From Phoebastria nigripes (Eukaryota > Chordata > Aves > Procellariiformes > Diomedeidae): 64,000 bases of DNA. The DNA is taken from assembly GCA_035582835.1 (NCBI GenBank), contig JAYKAV010000778.1:4391973-4455972 (forward strand). The letters run 5' to 3'. Positions 1 through 12,385 of this stretch are shown one piece after another; position 1 is the stretch's first letter, and each line of letters opens with the position of its first letter. The position numbers were made by a program, and so were the translations under genes. The notes under the pieces were generated by a model, which saw only the letters and a program-made list of their open reading frames with translations, was not told the DNA's origin and made no database searches.

Positions 1-2374
1 GTCTTAATCTATTTAATTTGCTGACCATCATTTTCTCAAGCCAGGGCAAGAAAACCTGCGGGACTGTATGGGCAGCTCTTCAGCTGGAATCTAAGCATGA
101 CCATGAATTATGAAATTAATACCCGATTGATTCCAACTCAAATGCAGAACCACGTTGTTCTCGTGGACTTGTATCTTTGCCACCCTTGTTTTGCAGATTG
201 AAGGAATTACTTTTAATGCATAGCAATATTTGTATTTGCTGATATATACGGAAAAGTAGTTGTGTTATAAAATGACAGCTGTTCACTAAATTAAAAAAAT
301 GCATGCATATGCTATTCAGCATAAACATGGTATATGCAGAAATGATGGAAAGCCACAGCCTCAAATGCATTCGCGGTACACTTGGCCAACACAGAGAAGC
401 ATTTAGATCAATTTAGTCGTGCGAGCCCAACTTCACTTTGATTAACGCTGTGGGATCTTATTAGAAGCAGTAATCTAAGAGCAGTGATGCAGCAAAGCTT
501 TCGCTGCACCAAAACGTGGATCTCAGGGTAAAGGGTTAAGAATGCACCCATGCCAACATAACTATTAAGTATATTATCACTTCCTGTGCCCAAAACAGCT
601 TTTCTTTTTTTTTCTTTTCAACAAAAGTAAACGTTTTTTGAGAACTCCATGTTTTTATATCCCTCTGTGGCAGTAAGCTCTAATTGGTACCTATTCGTCT
701 TAGGCAGTTCAGTCTAAACCTAAATCAAGTATCTGGCCCTTGATTAGCTCTAATTTTTGTTCCTTAACACAGACGGGATACTAAATCTGCCTTAAGCCAT
801 CTTGTAGGATTTCGTGAAGCTATCTCATTCAGAATTTGGAATATCCAAGTAAGGCTTCAATCCTCTTCTCTAAGATAATCATCCTATCTTCTTTTTTTGA
901 ATACATCAGCAGGAGATCACTGCTGACTCCCTGAAAATCCCAGTCTCTCAACTCCCTGTTATTGAAATACAGAATGAGGAGGAACAGTCCCACTATGGAC
1001 CGCTATACCACTCCGTTGCCTTCCCCCCAAAGCACCATACGGTTACTCCCGTTGCATTAGGAGAAACGGTGCACGCACCCTTTTCCTACGTGCTCCTGAA
1101 GTTCTCGCTTCTCTTTGATTTCTTACAAATTTTATGCAACTTTCAAAGACAAAACTTCCGTATTTTCATGTAAAATCAGTTTGTCGGGGGAATATGTATT
1201 TCATGTATAACATATAAAAGACAGTATGTCTCATATATATACATATGTATACAATATACAGAATAGAGTTTTCCACATGATGCATCTTTTGTTCCACCGT
1301 GGTTTAAAAGAATCAATTAATTCAATGAAGAATGAAAGGTGACAATGTTAAATACATAATTCTTCCTTTCCAAAAGATATTGCCATTCAGTGACATTCAC
1401 TAAAAGGGACCTTATTCAGGCTAATGCCCAACATTTATTGAAGTCTAAATGTTTTCCTGTCTAAACATCAACTGTCCTTCTATTTTTTGTTTATGCAGCA
1501 GTGGTATCTGCAATGCTGGTAACGGGAAGCGAGAGGTTAATCAATTATAATAAAGCGGAGCAAAAGAGCAATACGAAACAGAGACAAGGGTAACTGCTTT
1601 GCTCTGAGATTTAGTATTTTGTTAATAAGCTAATCTAACATGCAAGGAAGAGAAAGAGTGAAAATACTTTAAGAAATGCTGCGTGTATATCAAATAGCAC
1701 AGAATCTTATATCTGGAACACAAAGAAGTGCAGGTTCTGATAAATTTCCTCATATTAAACATTGCTTTATACTGAAAACAACAGTACTGTTTTAAAATAG
1801 ATTCCCACCCCCACCCCCCCCTTAAAAAGTTACCTTATCACAAGCTTTGAATATTTTTGCACTGACACTTCAAAGAGAAAAACGGTCTGTAGCCAACTTA
1901 TCTTCCCTGGAGCTCTGTCCTAGGCAGGATGATGAAACCTACTCATAGTCTAACATATGCAAAATATGTCATAGCTGGCAATTGAAAGTTATACGGTCTT
2001 ATCAGACCTTTTGTGGAAGTAGGGAAATCAGTTTATTTGCAAAATGCTGGGAAAAAATGCATACTTTATTTTAGTATTAAATACAGTTTGAAATTGTGCC
2101 TGTGTAAAACTATTCTTCCTAAATACTGCTTGAAATTGCTGGGTAAAGAGGTATCCTCTTGTCTCAAAGGCAGCTACTGTCCGGGCGTACGTTCTGGTAA
2201 TAGAAAGAAGTAGACCGAGGCCTTCGCCACCTAGGAAATGCTCCAAGAAATTGAAAACAGAATACAGAAATGCAGCTTTCAGTGTCACCTACCAGCTTAA
2301 GTATAAAAAAGAAAGAGCATCAGATGTAATGCAGACGCAACATTTTTTTCCATTTCTATATTTGTCAATTAAAT

Positions 2375-2381
<7 letters not shown>
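1..2381. other. AT-rich noncoding stretch, no gene seen
   Basis: No open frame here looks coding; those present are short and without recognisable domains. The stretch holds an alternating purine-pyrimidine TATA/CATA-rich tract around 1231-1260 and a C-rich tract at 1805-1821. I see no recognisable transposable element. Function, if any, cannot be told from the sequence alone. Confidence 0.6.
1231..1262. repeat. AT-rich alternating low-complexity tract
   Basis: The bases alternate in TATA, CATA and GTAT units without a strict period. It is a degenerate dinucleotide-type simple repeat. Confidence 0.6.

Positions 2382-2405
<24 letters not shown>
2382..2405. repeat. Poly(A) tract, 24 bases
   Basis: An uninterrupted run of A follows AT-rich sequence. 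No retrotransposed gene body is recognisable upstream, so it is called a simple homopolymer rather than a retrocopy tail. Confidence 0.85.
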
Positions 2406-4077
2406 GCATATTCTTAGGGAATCCTCAAAGAATGACACATTTTTGGTTAGCATTGTACCCCCGATTCTAGCTTTTACTCTCCCATAATAATTAGTGTTGC
2501 TGATGTACATAATTACATAGGTTCTTAAATACATACCAGTAGTTCATTTACTCAGTTTCTTTTCTATTTTGCATCCTGTGCCTGCCTATTATGTCAGGGC
2601 CCATTAAATACATCTGGTATAACAACTGTTTCTATTAATCTGCATAAGAAAATAGTTTTATCTTGAATATTAAACTATTTGTTTCAGTAAATTGCTCTTT
2701 ATGGCTAAACTAGAAGCCAAAAAGTATATCTAGTGCCACTGAAAGAAAACTATACCTAATCCCCCCCCAATTCACACACCACTATGAGTCAATGCACACC
2801 GGTATGTATACATACGCACACACATACACACCGAATATATCTGTATCGATGCTGAAAACAACCTGCCTGTGCAAAACAGACTTACGTTTAGTTGAACTAC
2901 AACCATAAAACAGTGTAATTTTTCTGTTTTGTAATATTACAGCTTGTGTTGTATGTGCTCAACTAACCACACCACTAGCTTACTTGAAGAAAAAAACCCA
3001 GAATCCAGCATTACTGACTCGAAGTCTCTGGCTTTAACAAGTTGATAAGGCTTCTGTGCAGATGAAAAGACATCCTCTTTGGAGCAAACTCTAAAGGGCT
3101 TATTTTTTCCAACCTTTGAAGAAAGAGTGAGTCATGAAATGAAAAGTTATATGCTCTACTCATCACATGTCAACAAACAGTATTTGAAAGCTTGGTTTAT
3201 ATCACTCCTATCTAACATCTTTTCTTCCCCCACACTGAAGTAGTTTGTAATAGATGATAGATAAAAGATGACAATTTTCCAAAAGCAATTCTCTATGATC
3301 AAAAGTGTTTTAACAGAGTACAATCAAGAATTTTGGTTTCTGTATGCAAACAACAATTTGCGCCTTCTAGTTACCTAAATCATCCAAACGAGGGACAGAA
3401 TAGCATGAGAAACAAATAAGTATGCTATGTAACTGAATAAACTTTCATTACTGCAACCCTATACGCAGTTCTAAACGTACATTTTGAGATCTTGTGATTG
3501 AAAACACATCTTCACATAGTTAATCAGCTAGTTAGACATGCCACCCAGAAAAAAACCCAAACCACCTCCATACAATTAACAGAAACACCAAAGGACATAC
3601 TTAAAAGCACATCATCTGTAAGCAAGTCTTCATCAAAGACGTTCTGTGGTAATTCTGAATTATGTATAAATTAAAAATTGTGAGAGAGACTGATCATGAC
3701 CAACTGACAAAAGACAAAGGCAAATTTTTGTGTACTGTAGTCTCTCAGGACTATTAAAAACAGCAGTGTCTATAAATTAGAGAGCCAAAGAAGGCACAAT
3801 GACAAAACTGAGGAGTTTATTTCCAGAGAAGTCCTAAGTATGCTATAAAACTTTCTTCAGTTGCCATTCATAATTCATGATGCTGTGATACGCACAACAT
3901 TAACGGCGCACATAGTGTGACTATTAAACATGAGGCAAAATATCCAAGGTTTTAAGAACGACTTTGCATTCTTATGAGAAATACTCATAAGAAAGAGACA
4001 ATCAAATAAATAGTAGTTTTGTAGTTAAGGCATTAGCAAATTCAGGTAAGCATGGATTCAGGACAATGCCTTTCACC
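2406..4077. other. AT-rich noncoding stretch, no gene seen
   Basis: The stretch contains a C8 run at 2761-2768 followed by a CA/TA-rich patch at about 2801-2832. Otherwise it is unique-looking AT-rich DNA without coding signals. Confidence 0.55.
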
Positions 4078-4113
4078 AAAACAAACAAACAAACAAACAA
4101 ACAAACAAAAAAA
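4078..4113. repeat. (CAAA)n microsatellite
   Basis: About seven consecutive AAAC/CAAA units end in a short A run. It is a tetranucleotide simple repeat and is likely to vary in length between individuals. Confidence 0.9.
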
Positions 4114-6024
4114 CCAAACACCCTGCTAAAAGCCAACACCACAAAATTCTGAACTAATAAAGAAGAGGAACGTAACAGGTACTTCACAGTTCAGTAGTAG
4201 CAGCTAGTAGATGGGATTCACACAAAAAGCGCCCTCGTGGAGCAACAACCCCCCAAAAGTCAATACTATATTTAATATGATGAAGATTCATTACGCAGAC
4301 GCCTGTTGTTTAACGGTGGTGGCAGCCTCTATAGAAGGACACTATAAAACGGATATATTTTATGATAAGCCTATTTAATGTACTTTCAAAATTCTTCTCC
4401 TTCTCTAGGGATCGTCTTGCTACAAGAAGTAATAGCTTTTGATGTACAGGTTTGCAAGTTGTGTTGCAAACATGAGTTACCCCCCTTCTCTGTCTAATAT
4501 CTCTAGAGATCCTAATATCTGAAGAAAATACTCACCTGGCTGGAAGCCATAAGCTATGTACGGGAACACGCAGCCTCTTCTTCCTGAAAGGATCCACACA
4601 AGAAGTGGATTCTCTCAAAAGCCAATAGTGCGATTGGAGGAAAAGCATAGTTACAACCGCAACGTGCGCTATGCTCCCACTCTCCTTGGGTGAACCGTTT
4701 GCCTCTTTTCCCCTTTAGCTTGATTAATCACAGATGGCCTCTACCACAGCCCCGTTCCTTTTCCCAAACCCACGCCACCTGCACACTCTCACTCGGTGTC
4801 CAAGTATTTCTGTATTTAAGAGCAGCTGGACCAGTAGGCTCTTCGCCTTTCAGGCAATTAACCGCCTTCAAAGATCCAAAGGGCCCAAGAAAGGCCTTGA
4901 TATGCACTGGCCAGTGTACAAACAACGCTTTCTAGTCTGTGTTTCGCTTTCAGGGGGATCAATTTTATTTTTTTCCCCTCGCACTAGGTTATTTGGGATT
5001 TAGAAGGAAGATGAACACTTGGGTTGCATGTACAGAACACAAGGACTTCTAGGACTGCAACTACTCTAAGTGAAATTATATAGCATAAAGTATTTCTATT
5101 TCCTCCTCCTCTTCTCCCCATAATGCTTATTCAATGAGGAGCTTTTGACTTTTTCTTTAGAAGAATAACAATAAATGCATCTGGAAAGGCATTAATATTT
5201 TTCAGATCTCTGAATTGTATTGGTTTTGTTAAATTCAGGTAATTACCTAGCCAAAACCATCACGTCACCTGTATAAACACATTCATAGATACGCAATGTT
5301 GATACGAAAAAGACTGCGTACAAAAACATGGCCACAACAAAGTAGCAAAAGGTGCCAACCATAAAGGAATAAATACCTGTTCCGTTGCAGTAGAAAAGAT
5401 ACGGCCTAAACTATTTCTGTACAAAAGGTTAACGCTTTAAGCCTGCACATAAACATTTTACGTAGATTTAATGGGGACTGGGCTGTCCCCATTAAGAGGA
5501 AGCCACTCACTTTTTTGAAACCAATGCATAATAGCGGAATATAATATTTTCGAGATTTGCCAGAGGTGTACCTAATCAGACTTAATTAACTGGAACAGTA
5601 CATTCTTTGCAGCCTACATTTAGGGGTTTTGTTCATTTTTCCACTGGTAATTCCTCACAAAAATTGCTGATTGCTATTCTTGCTTGGCTTGATTCAACCT
5701 TAAACCTGAGTAAACATTAGGATTTAAAGTATTTGTCAGAGAGGGGAGTAACTGAACCAAAGTCCAGTTCTGATCTCGGATACACATGAAGTGCATTACT
5801 TTGAGTAAGGTTCCTTCAAAACTGAACTTGAATTGTAAGTCAACATTTTTGTCCTCCAGATTTACTGGCATTACATTTGGTCAAACTGAGGTTGCAGATC
5901 TTAAAATAAATATAAAAAAAATCAGTGCAGTCCTTGAGGGGTCATGGCTGGGTTATAGTTTCATCAAATAGGACAGAACCAAAGTTAGATGCTAGTAAAC
6001 ACTAGTAATGTCAATTAAAATGAA

Positions 6025-6025
<1 letters not shown>
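4114..6025. other. Noncoding stretch with a CT-richer patch
   Basis: A pyrimidine-rich patch lies at about 4680-4980. Short open frames there on both strands (about 65-89 codons) overlap one another and look like compositional by-products. A perfect 11-bp hairpin occurs at 5468-5495 and is listed separately. No gene is recognised. Confidence 0.55.
5468..5495. repeat. Short perfect inverted repeat (hairpin)
   Basis: The arms TTAATGGGGAC and GTCCCCATTAA pair over 11 bp around a six-base loop, TGGGCT. No flanking pairing or known RNA family is evident. Confidence 0.7.

Positions 6026-6070
<45 letters not shown>
6026..6070. repeat. Poly(A) tract, 45 bases
   Basis: This is the longest homopolymer in the window. 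CR1, the dominant avian LINE, does not end in poly(A), so a tail from that source is unlikely. I could not recognise a gene body upstream or clear target-site duplications. It may be an expanded simple repeat. Confidence 0.85.
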
Positions 6071-6073
<3 letters not shown>

Positions 6074-7404
6074 AACATATACAAAAAACCACAGTGAGAT
6101 TTACTGCCAGCAAGAAATAGAAAAATTTACAAAATGACCTTTCACAAGCCTGTGCTTTTCTTTCAAAATGAGAATCTCTTATGGCAAGGAAAGTGCTAGT
6201 AACATTTTAAATTCTACGTTACATTATAACCGCAATATTTGATCATTACCAAATAAATTATGTTACTGAATTATCCTATATATCCTACAGTGTCCCCAAG
6301 AATTGGGGAAACCCTTAGCAATGACCACTCTCCCACCTGTCCCAACAAAGTCCCACGACTCCAAGGGGCAAGCGGATGGGGTCCGGGTAGGCAGCATAAC
6401 CCGAATCAAGCAACGGCGAGTTACGTCCCTCATGACATCCAGCACTCTTCCATTTTGGAGCATCTTTTCACATCTGTATTATTTCTCTCCAGCCCCGTTC
6501 TGTCACTATTTCAGCTTATTTATTTGGACTTTGTGGCTGAGCACCAAAAGTTGGCCCAGAGGCAATTACAAGATGGAAAATAGGTCACAAGTCTCCAGAA
6601 ACCACTCCCCTCTCCAACGCCTTCTCTCAACGCTGCATTTCCAGCTTTTCTCTCCGACAGCATCTTCATAACACCAAGTGGGACAGACATATGTAAAATT
6701 TCAATTACATGCAATGGAAAATGAATATGTTTCCAATTAGGTAAGTGCAGTTGTTAATAGGCAGGGTCAGAAATAGATTCCAATTCATCTGGACCCGACT
6801 CCCGTTACCCTTCCTTTCAGAGTAGGACTTCTCCATGCAATCAGCCTGAGCAGGGAAGTCCTATGGACTTGTTTATTTAAGTGCTTATCAACAGAACAAA
6901 ATTGCTAAACTGGTCCTTAGCCTGTACTATATTGGCTAAAAAAATAAGTTGGTATTGTGCTTATAATGTTCCCTGCTACCTGAGAGTACAATAAATTTAA
7001 AAAAAAAAAAAATTAGAGAAGAGGAACCGAGATTCCCATCTCGCTTGAAGCAACTCCCTGTTTTGTGGAATACTGCACTGAACTTCTTCTTTCCTATGAG
7101 ACTTGTACCTTCAGGAACTCAATCCAGATAATCTTTCAGAACAAAAGCAAAATATGTTCTACATTTGAGATATAAATGACTATACACCAGTAGTATAATA
7201 ATTTATATCAATGCTGATAAAGTGAAACAGTAGATGCGAATATTTCTACAAATTTTGACAAGTCCCCGTTTGCCAGATTTCTGGTAAAGTGGCTATTTTT
7301 CTAAGCAAAATGTCTCATAGAAGTTAATAATAAATATTTATAAACTCTCTAACATAATCATAATACTTGCTTTAGTATTATTAATTGCATTGCAAAGTAG
7401 AATA
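6071..7404. other. Noncoding stretch, no gene seen
   Basis: A somewhat more GC-balanced patch at about 6260-6670 has overlapping open frames up to 122 codons on the plus strand, plus shorter ones on the minus strand. None resembles a known protein. An A14 run lies at 6999-7012. Confidence 0.5.
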
Positions 7405-7530
7405 AGTACAATTATTTCCATTTTACATACACAGAAGGCAAACTTCAGCCAGGTTCAGACCTCAGCCTGAGGTCATGAAGGAGGTCACTGACAAAGCCCC
7501 AAATCCCAGGTCTTCATCAGACAGACTACA
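7405..7530 (+). mobile_element. MIR-like ancient SINE fragment
   Basis: The order of words follows the mammalian/amniote MIR core: a TTTCCATTTTACA block, then a GGTCA block, then CACTGACAAAGCC, then CCCAGGTCTTC. These correspond to MIR's cattttacag, aaggtcac, gtggcagagcc and acccaggtct. MIRs are old CORE-SINEs and survive at low copy number in birds. The match is diverged, and alignment to a repeat library is needed to fix boundaries. Confidence 0.5.
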
Positions 7531-8986
7531 ATTCCCACTTGAATTTGCATTTTACATTCAGAATGAGTAAAAATAACAGGAAAAAAAAAAATTTTATATG
7601 GCAGGCTAAACAATAGCCAAAAAAACCCCAGGTAAGTAAAAGTACATATATTATTCAACAATACTCTAAAACAAAGTAATTTTGTATAATAAAATACTCG
7701 AAGAGGCTAACATTTCCCAGGCAAAATGAATGTTAAGTGAAAGACCTCAGACCCTACGTGAGAGTTCTGAAAAGTCCCACTGCATTCAAAGCGACAAATG
7801 AAATTCTTTTTTTAATTACTGCAAAGACGACTCAATTTATGGGAGGATATCAACACCACACACATGGGAAGCAGCTGTCTGATTAAATGAATATTTGGCT
7901 ATTCTTATCCATTCTCTATAAGCCTGCTCCAGCACCCACTGGAGTCAACCCGATCTTTGCCTTTGGATTTCATTAGGATCAATTTATCCCTGGCCAGGCG
8001 GTCCTCTCTCAGTCGCTGCTCCGACTCCCTCTTGCACTAAAGGACTGTCCTGGACAAAAATCAAAGAAGGAAAACCCCACGGCAGTTCTGTCAACCAGCT
8101 TCTCTACAACGCGCAGACGCGTCGATCAGTGGTCAGGCAGCCACAGTCCTGCCGGAAGCAGTGAGGCCATCGGCATTTCTGTCCATGTGGGACGTTTCCA
8201 ATACACGCTTTTTTTCTTCTTCTTTTTTCCCTTCACTACACGTGCTATTTCTAAAAGCACATTTTAAAGCAAAGAATTTTCCCCCTTTTTCTTAAGCTCC
8301 CTCCATAAGCTCTATGGTACACAATGAAGTCACATATTCATCACAAGGAAGAACGCGCCAGTTTTAGCACAGGATGAGGAAAACCTTCAATTTTCTAATG
8401 CGGAATATTGTGGAAGAATAGGAGAAAATGCAAGAAAGCAAAGGTGTAATAATAATTAAAAATTGAAAGTATGTTCGCCTGCCACTGAACAGTCAATTCT
8501 TAAGTATTTGGGGGGTGGGTTTTTTTCTTAGACTTGGAGTGAAAATGTCAAATAGAAAACCAAAACCCTCTCCCTGACTCTGACAAGAAAATGGCCACAG
8601 CTCCAATTTTGCAGGACTATGCAATTGCTTTGGAGCATGAGGACCATATTTCACCTTTCCTAACGACGACGACTTAGTAACTTTTTCCAAATCTCTGCAA
8701 AACCAAGCTTTCACTCTACATAGTAGAAATTCTGTTCGTGTAAGGGCTAGACAACACCCTGACCTACATATTTAACATTATGCTATCGGGACAGAAGCTT
8801 GTGCACAATTTCTTAATTGCTTTTTCGAAACGACTCACATGCTTTTCCAATATTCCTCAGCTGGACGCTTCAACAATTCCATGGCTTCTTTGAACATTCA
8901 CCTACATTAAACAAGGGCTAAAGGTATTGTTTAAAAATTAATTACAATATTTTTTATATATTAGAATAACTCTTCTGTGTGTCCGC
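7531..8986. other. Noncoding stretch, no gene seen
   Basis: The DNA is AT-rich with a slightly GC-richer part near 7920-8180. There is a T/C-rich patch at about 8208-8300. No repeat family or coding exon is recognised. Confidence 0.5.
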
Positions 8987-9017
8987 TGCAGGATGGTTTC
9001 TATAGAAACATCCTGTA
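8987..9017. repeat. Near-perfect palindrome centred on CTATAG
   Basis: A 14-bp perfect palindrome, GTTTCTATAGAAAC, sits inside longer arms CAGGAT and ATCCTG, with one extra G on the left. It could be a dimeric transcription-factor site or a short hairpin. The flanks look like unique DNA. Confidence 0.7.
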
Positions 9018-11533
9018 TGCGTGTCAAACAAAAACTATCTACAAATAGCAAAACTTTGACCCTTCTTCCTGCTTAATCAGTGACCACCACCTGACGCTGC
9101 ATTATCTTTGCACACTGAAGAGGTACCTATTTTTAACGCTTGCACAAATACCCTAGGTAAAGCCACAGATGCCCTAAAGCAGTATTTAGGAAGTGAAGAT
9201 TTTTGTTGATTCTCTGATCCTATTTCTCACTGAAGGTAGGGGTCTCCCACCCCAACAAAACCCTGAGGGGTTTAAGTACCAGGCAAGTTTCTGTATTAGT
9301 AATCTCAAGGAATTCAAAAATATAAGAGTCTGCATAACAATTTAAGAAGCCGTAATGCAGTTTAAATAACCTCAGCGCACACAAAAATGAACTAAAATGC
9401 GCATCGCATTTCTCTCTCTGTATAAAGTATGACTATCACAGGAGCTCACATACAAGTGGAACAAGCATCTTGCCATTGTGGGGACTGCATCGCTCTCAGT
9501 TGCATATGTGCTGTTATGAAGTAACGGGAGACTCTTAAGCTAAAATAGGCAGCAAACCGTATTTCAGGTAGCCCTTCCTGAATGGCTTAATAGAGTTATC
9601 TAAGCAAACTTAAAGGACCATGGATTTGAAGGATCTCAACTACTGGAAATTACTTTCAAAAGTAAAACCAGAGAAGAATATTTAGAATTTATGTTCAAAT
9701 GGGTTAGAAGTGCACTAGCTCCTTTGCAAGGCTGAAGCAAGCGTACTCATTCTTCCAAAGGCATTACATTGCTGGCATATGGACATCTCGAGTTCCTGGT
9801 GCGGGGAAAAACTGCCTTCATTTTCTCCCTCTGCCGTTGCAAATTCCTCTCCAATTCCATTTGTGATTTTCAAGCTCTTTCTGTTTCTCTAATTATTTTA
9901 ATCATTATTTAGAACCCTATTAAGTTTATAAATAGTTTCAGAACACCAAAGCTCTCCTCATGCCAACAACATGGCGATTTGAACAGGACAGGTCACAGAA
10001 GTTACGACTTATCTAAAGAACGTTTTTGTCCTCAAGGTCTATTTGCTTAACGTTATTTTCCACCATAAATAATCTCTCTTTTCCACCAGAGAGCTATATT
10101 ACAGAAATTGAACAAATGTTCACAAATTACATTGGAAAATGTAAAGCACTAAGATGGTTATATAACACGAGGCGAATTATCTCCTGTTTGAAATTTTCTG
10201 GAAAAAATCCTAAATCTCTCGAAATCATCAGCAAATCTTTCAGGGATTTCAACGAGTTAAGATTATACTCTATATTGTTATAAAACCAAGTGTTCTTTTA
10301 TAACCTTTAATTACAGTTCCCCATCTCTAAATTATCCTTGTCCATCTCAAACACCTTTTCCAGAAGGAGGCTGGCTCCTCTCAAGCGTTCCGTTTTCGTA
10401 ACACTACCTTTGCACATTAAAGTCGGTTTGACCAGCTACATTAAAAAAGGATCAAATACCGCTTTCTGTATTTCAGGCTTCCGGACCAATGATTGTTACA
10501 ACCGCCATGTGGAGACCACAAAATAACGATGGTTTATTGCTCGAAAGAAAGGAGTATGTACTGCTAAATCCACCCAGATGACTTATAAAACGGCTAAACT
10601 GAGATAGAAAACTGATGTTAGCCTCTTCTCCTCCCTACGTATTCATAAGCTGAAGCAATACCTTGGTTCCTCCTAAGCCGCCCTTAGAGAATTTCCTTTC
10701 GTTCCTCCATTTTAATGAAGTTACCAAGCACTGCTAAGAGCAAACACGCGCTAAGGTTTTCATCAGAGCACCGTACCAAGAGTTAAAAACAAATGCTGCA
10801 GGGACAAATCCTCAGCGTAACTCTAAGCGACGCAGGAGCCTACAGCCCTGCATCAGCCGTGCCGGCACCTTACCGCTGCAAATGACTGTACCCTATCCGC
10901 GCTCCTTCTGCATTTTCATCAGCAATGCCACACCGCAGGCCCGGGGAGGATAACCAACTGCTAAAACAAATGGGTTAAGGGCTAGGCGTCCTTAGCAATA
11001 GGGGGAAGACGGCCAAGCACGTCCTTCCTTAAGGCTGGGAGAACTCATGCTGCAATGCAGAGCTCCGCTACAGAGCTACCTCTCTGCACGGCTATTAATT
11101 ATTTCCGATTTCACTTCTTTGGGAAACCTTTTTCAAGGCGTCATCATTCACCAGGCTAATACCATCCACTGCTTCAGGGAAGTACGCTCTATTAAAGTAC
11201 ATATTGCTAGAGCCTGGATCTGAGGAAAGAGAAGTTAGTAAATAAATTATTACCGAAGAAGTGACTGAGTGGTTTATCTACCTTTCAAACAATGCTGCAG
11301 GCTTTGTGTCGTCCCTGGGATAATCAAGAAAAGGAAATAAAATGCGACTCGGGGAATTTTTTGTCATCCTAAAAATAACCCTGATGCAGTGGTCATTCGC
11401 TAAAGTTGTCATTTGCCAAACGCAATTAGGCTGAGCAGCACAGACAGCGTGGGTGCGGTGTCAGGGGGTGAAGGCTGGCTTCTTTGCAGAAAACACAGCG
11501 ACAGTATTTAGAAGATAGCACATATTTGATCTA
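9018..11533. other. Noncoding unique DNA, possible conserved elements
   Basis: No gene is recognised. The longest plus-strand open frame (about 85 codons near 10026-10283) is unremarkable. A moderately CpG-containing segment at about 10740-11080 and non-repetitive sequence to 11530 could include conserved noncoding elements, but conservation cannot be judged here. Confidence 0.45.
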
Positions 11534-11547
11534 GTTGCTATGGAGTC
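11534..11547 (+). promoter_or_regulatory. RFX (X-box)-like site
   Basis: GTTGCTATGGAGTC keeps the left half and centre of the RFX X-box consensus (GTTGCCATGGCAAC type), with a degenerate right half. The same 14-mer, differing at one base, occurs in reverse complement at 41649-41662. It is a motif match only. Confidence 0.35.
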
Positions 11548-11619
11548 TCCATGCATTTCTTCAGAAAAATTTCTTGCTATACATTAGTTGCTATTGCACT
11601 GACCAGTCAAAATAACTTC

Positions 11620-11639
11620 TTTTTTTTTTTTTTTTTTTT
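11620..11639. repeat. Poly(T) tract, 20 bases
   Basis: This is an uninterrupted T run with no recognised element attached. Confidence 0.85.
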
Positions 11640-12367
11640 AAAATCTAATTCACTTTTTTGTCTCCAGCAAATGCCATTTTGCAAAATGATTCCATAATCA
11701 TCAAAGCCAAGCCTGCTTTGCGTACAGCAGCTTGGCATGTCAATTTAAGGCTCACATCAGCCTTTCAAATTTTACTGAATTCCTCCTGCAAAGTCATGTC
11801 ACTCTACCAAAATACTTTCAAAACGTAACTCTCCATGCATAATTTTTTCCATGAGCAACACAAAAAGAAATAGGCACCATTTGGAAAATGAATGGTTTTT
11901 TTTCTTTTGCTGTTACATAAAGTTTTGGGGTTTGTTTGGTTTTTTTTTTTTAAATTTGGTGCAAGAATGTAAGTTTTATAATGAGACAGATCAACACTCT
12001 TATTTCAATAACCTCTTTCCAACAGTGACTGAACAGAGCTANTATCAAATCTGTGGAGACCCTGCGCTAAACCAGAGATAACTGACACTGTTGCTTGACT
12101 TAACTAAGTGGAATTGAGTCTACCTGGCCTGGAAACGTGGGCGACAGCAACGATTCCTTTCCCCCAGGCAGCTCTGATGTCCGGTACCACATTCATCAGC
12201 AAAAATAGAAAGTACTTGCTGAGCATAACTATTCTCCGTTAGCTGATCGGGGCCTGAAGTTCTGCTGTTTGGTAAATCTTAGTTACTGCCTCTTATTGCT
12301 ACAGCAGCGACAGTATTATCGACACGGTGCATGTAATTTCTTTCCTCTCTGTTGCATTGGTGCCTTT
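11640..12367. other. Noncoding stretch with T-rich patches
   Basis: A T12 run lies at about 11940-11951 and an ambiguous base at 12042. There is no coding signal. Confidence 0.55.
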
Positions 12368-12385
12368 AAAAAAAAAAAAAAAAAA
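12368..12385. repeat. Poly(A) tract, 18 bases
   Basis: This is an uninterrupted A run in unique-looking DNA. Confidence 0.85.

Noticed and set aside
4230..4246. CTCF-like GCGCCCTCGTGG
   Set aside because: It lacks two bases of the required core spacing.
11155..11222. Hairpin between CCAGGCT and AGCCTGG at miRNA-precursor spacing
   Set aside because: Interior pairing is poor, so a precursor-like fold is not supported.
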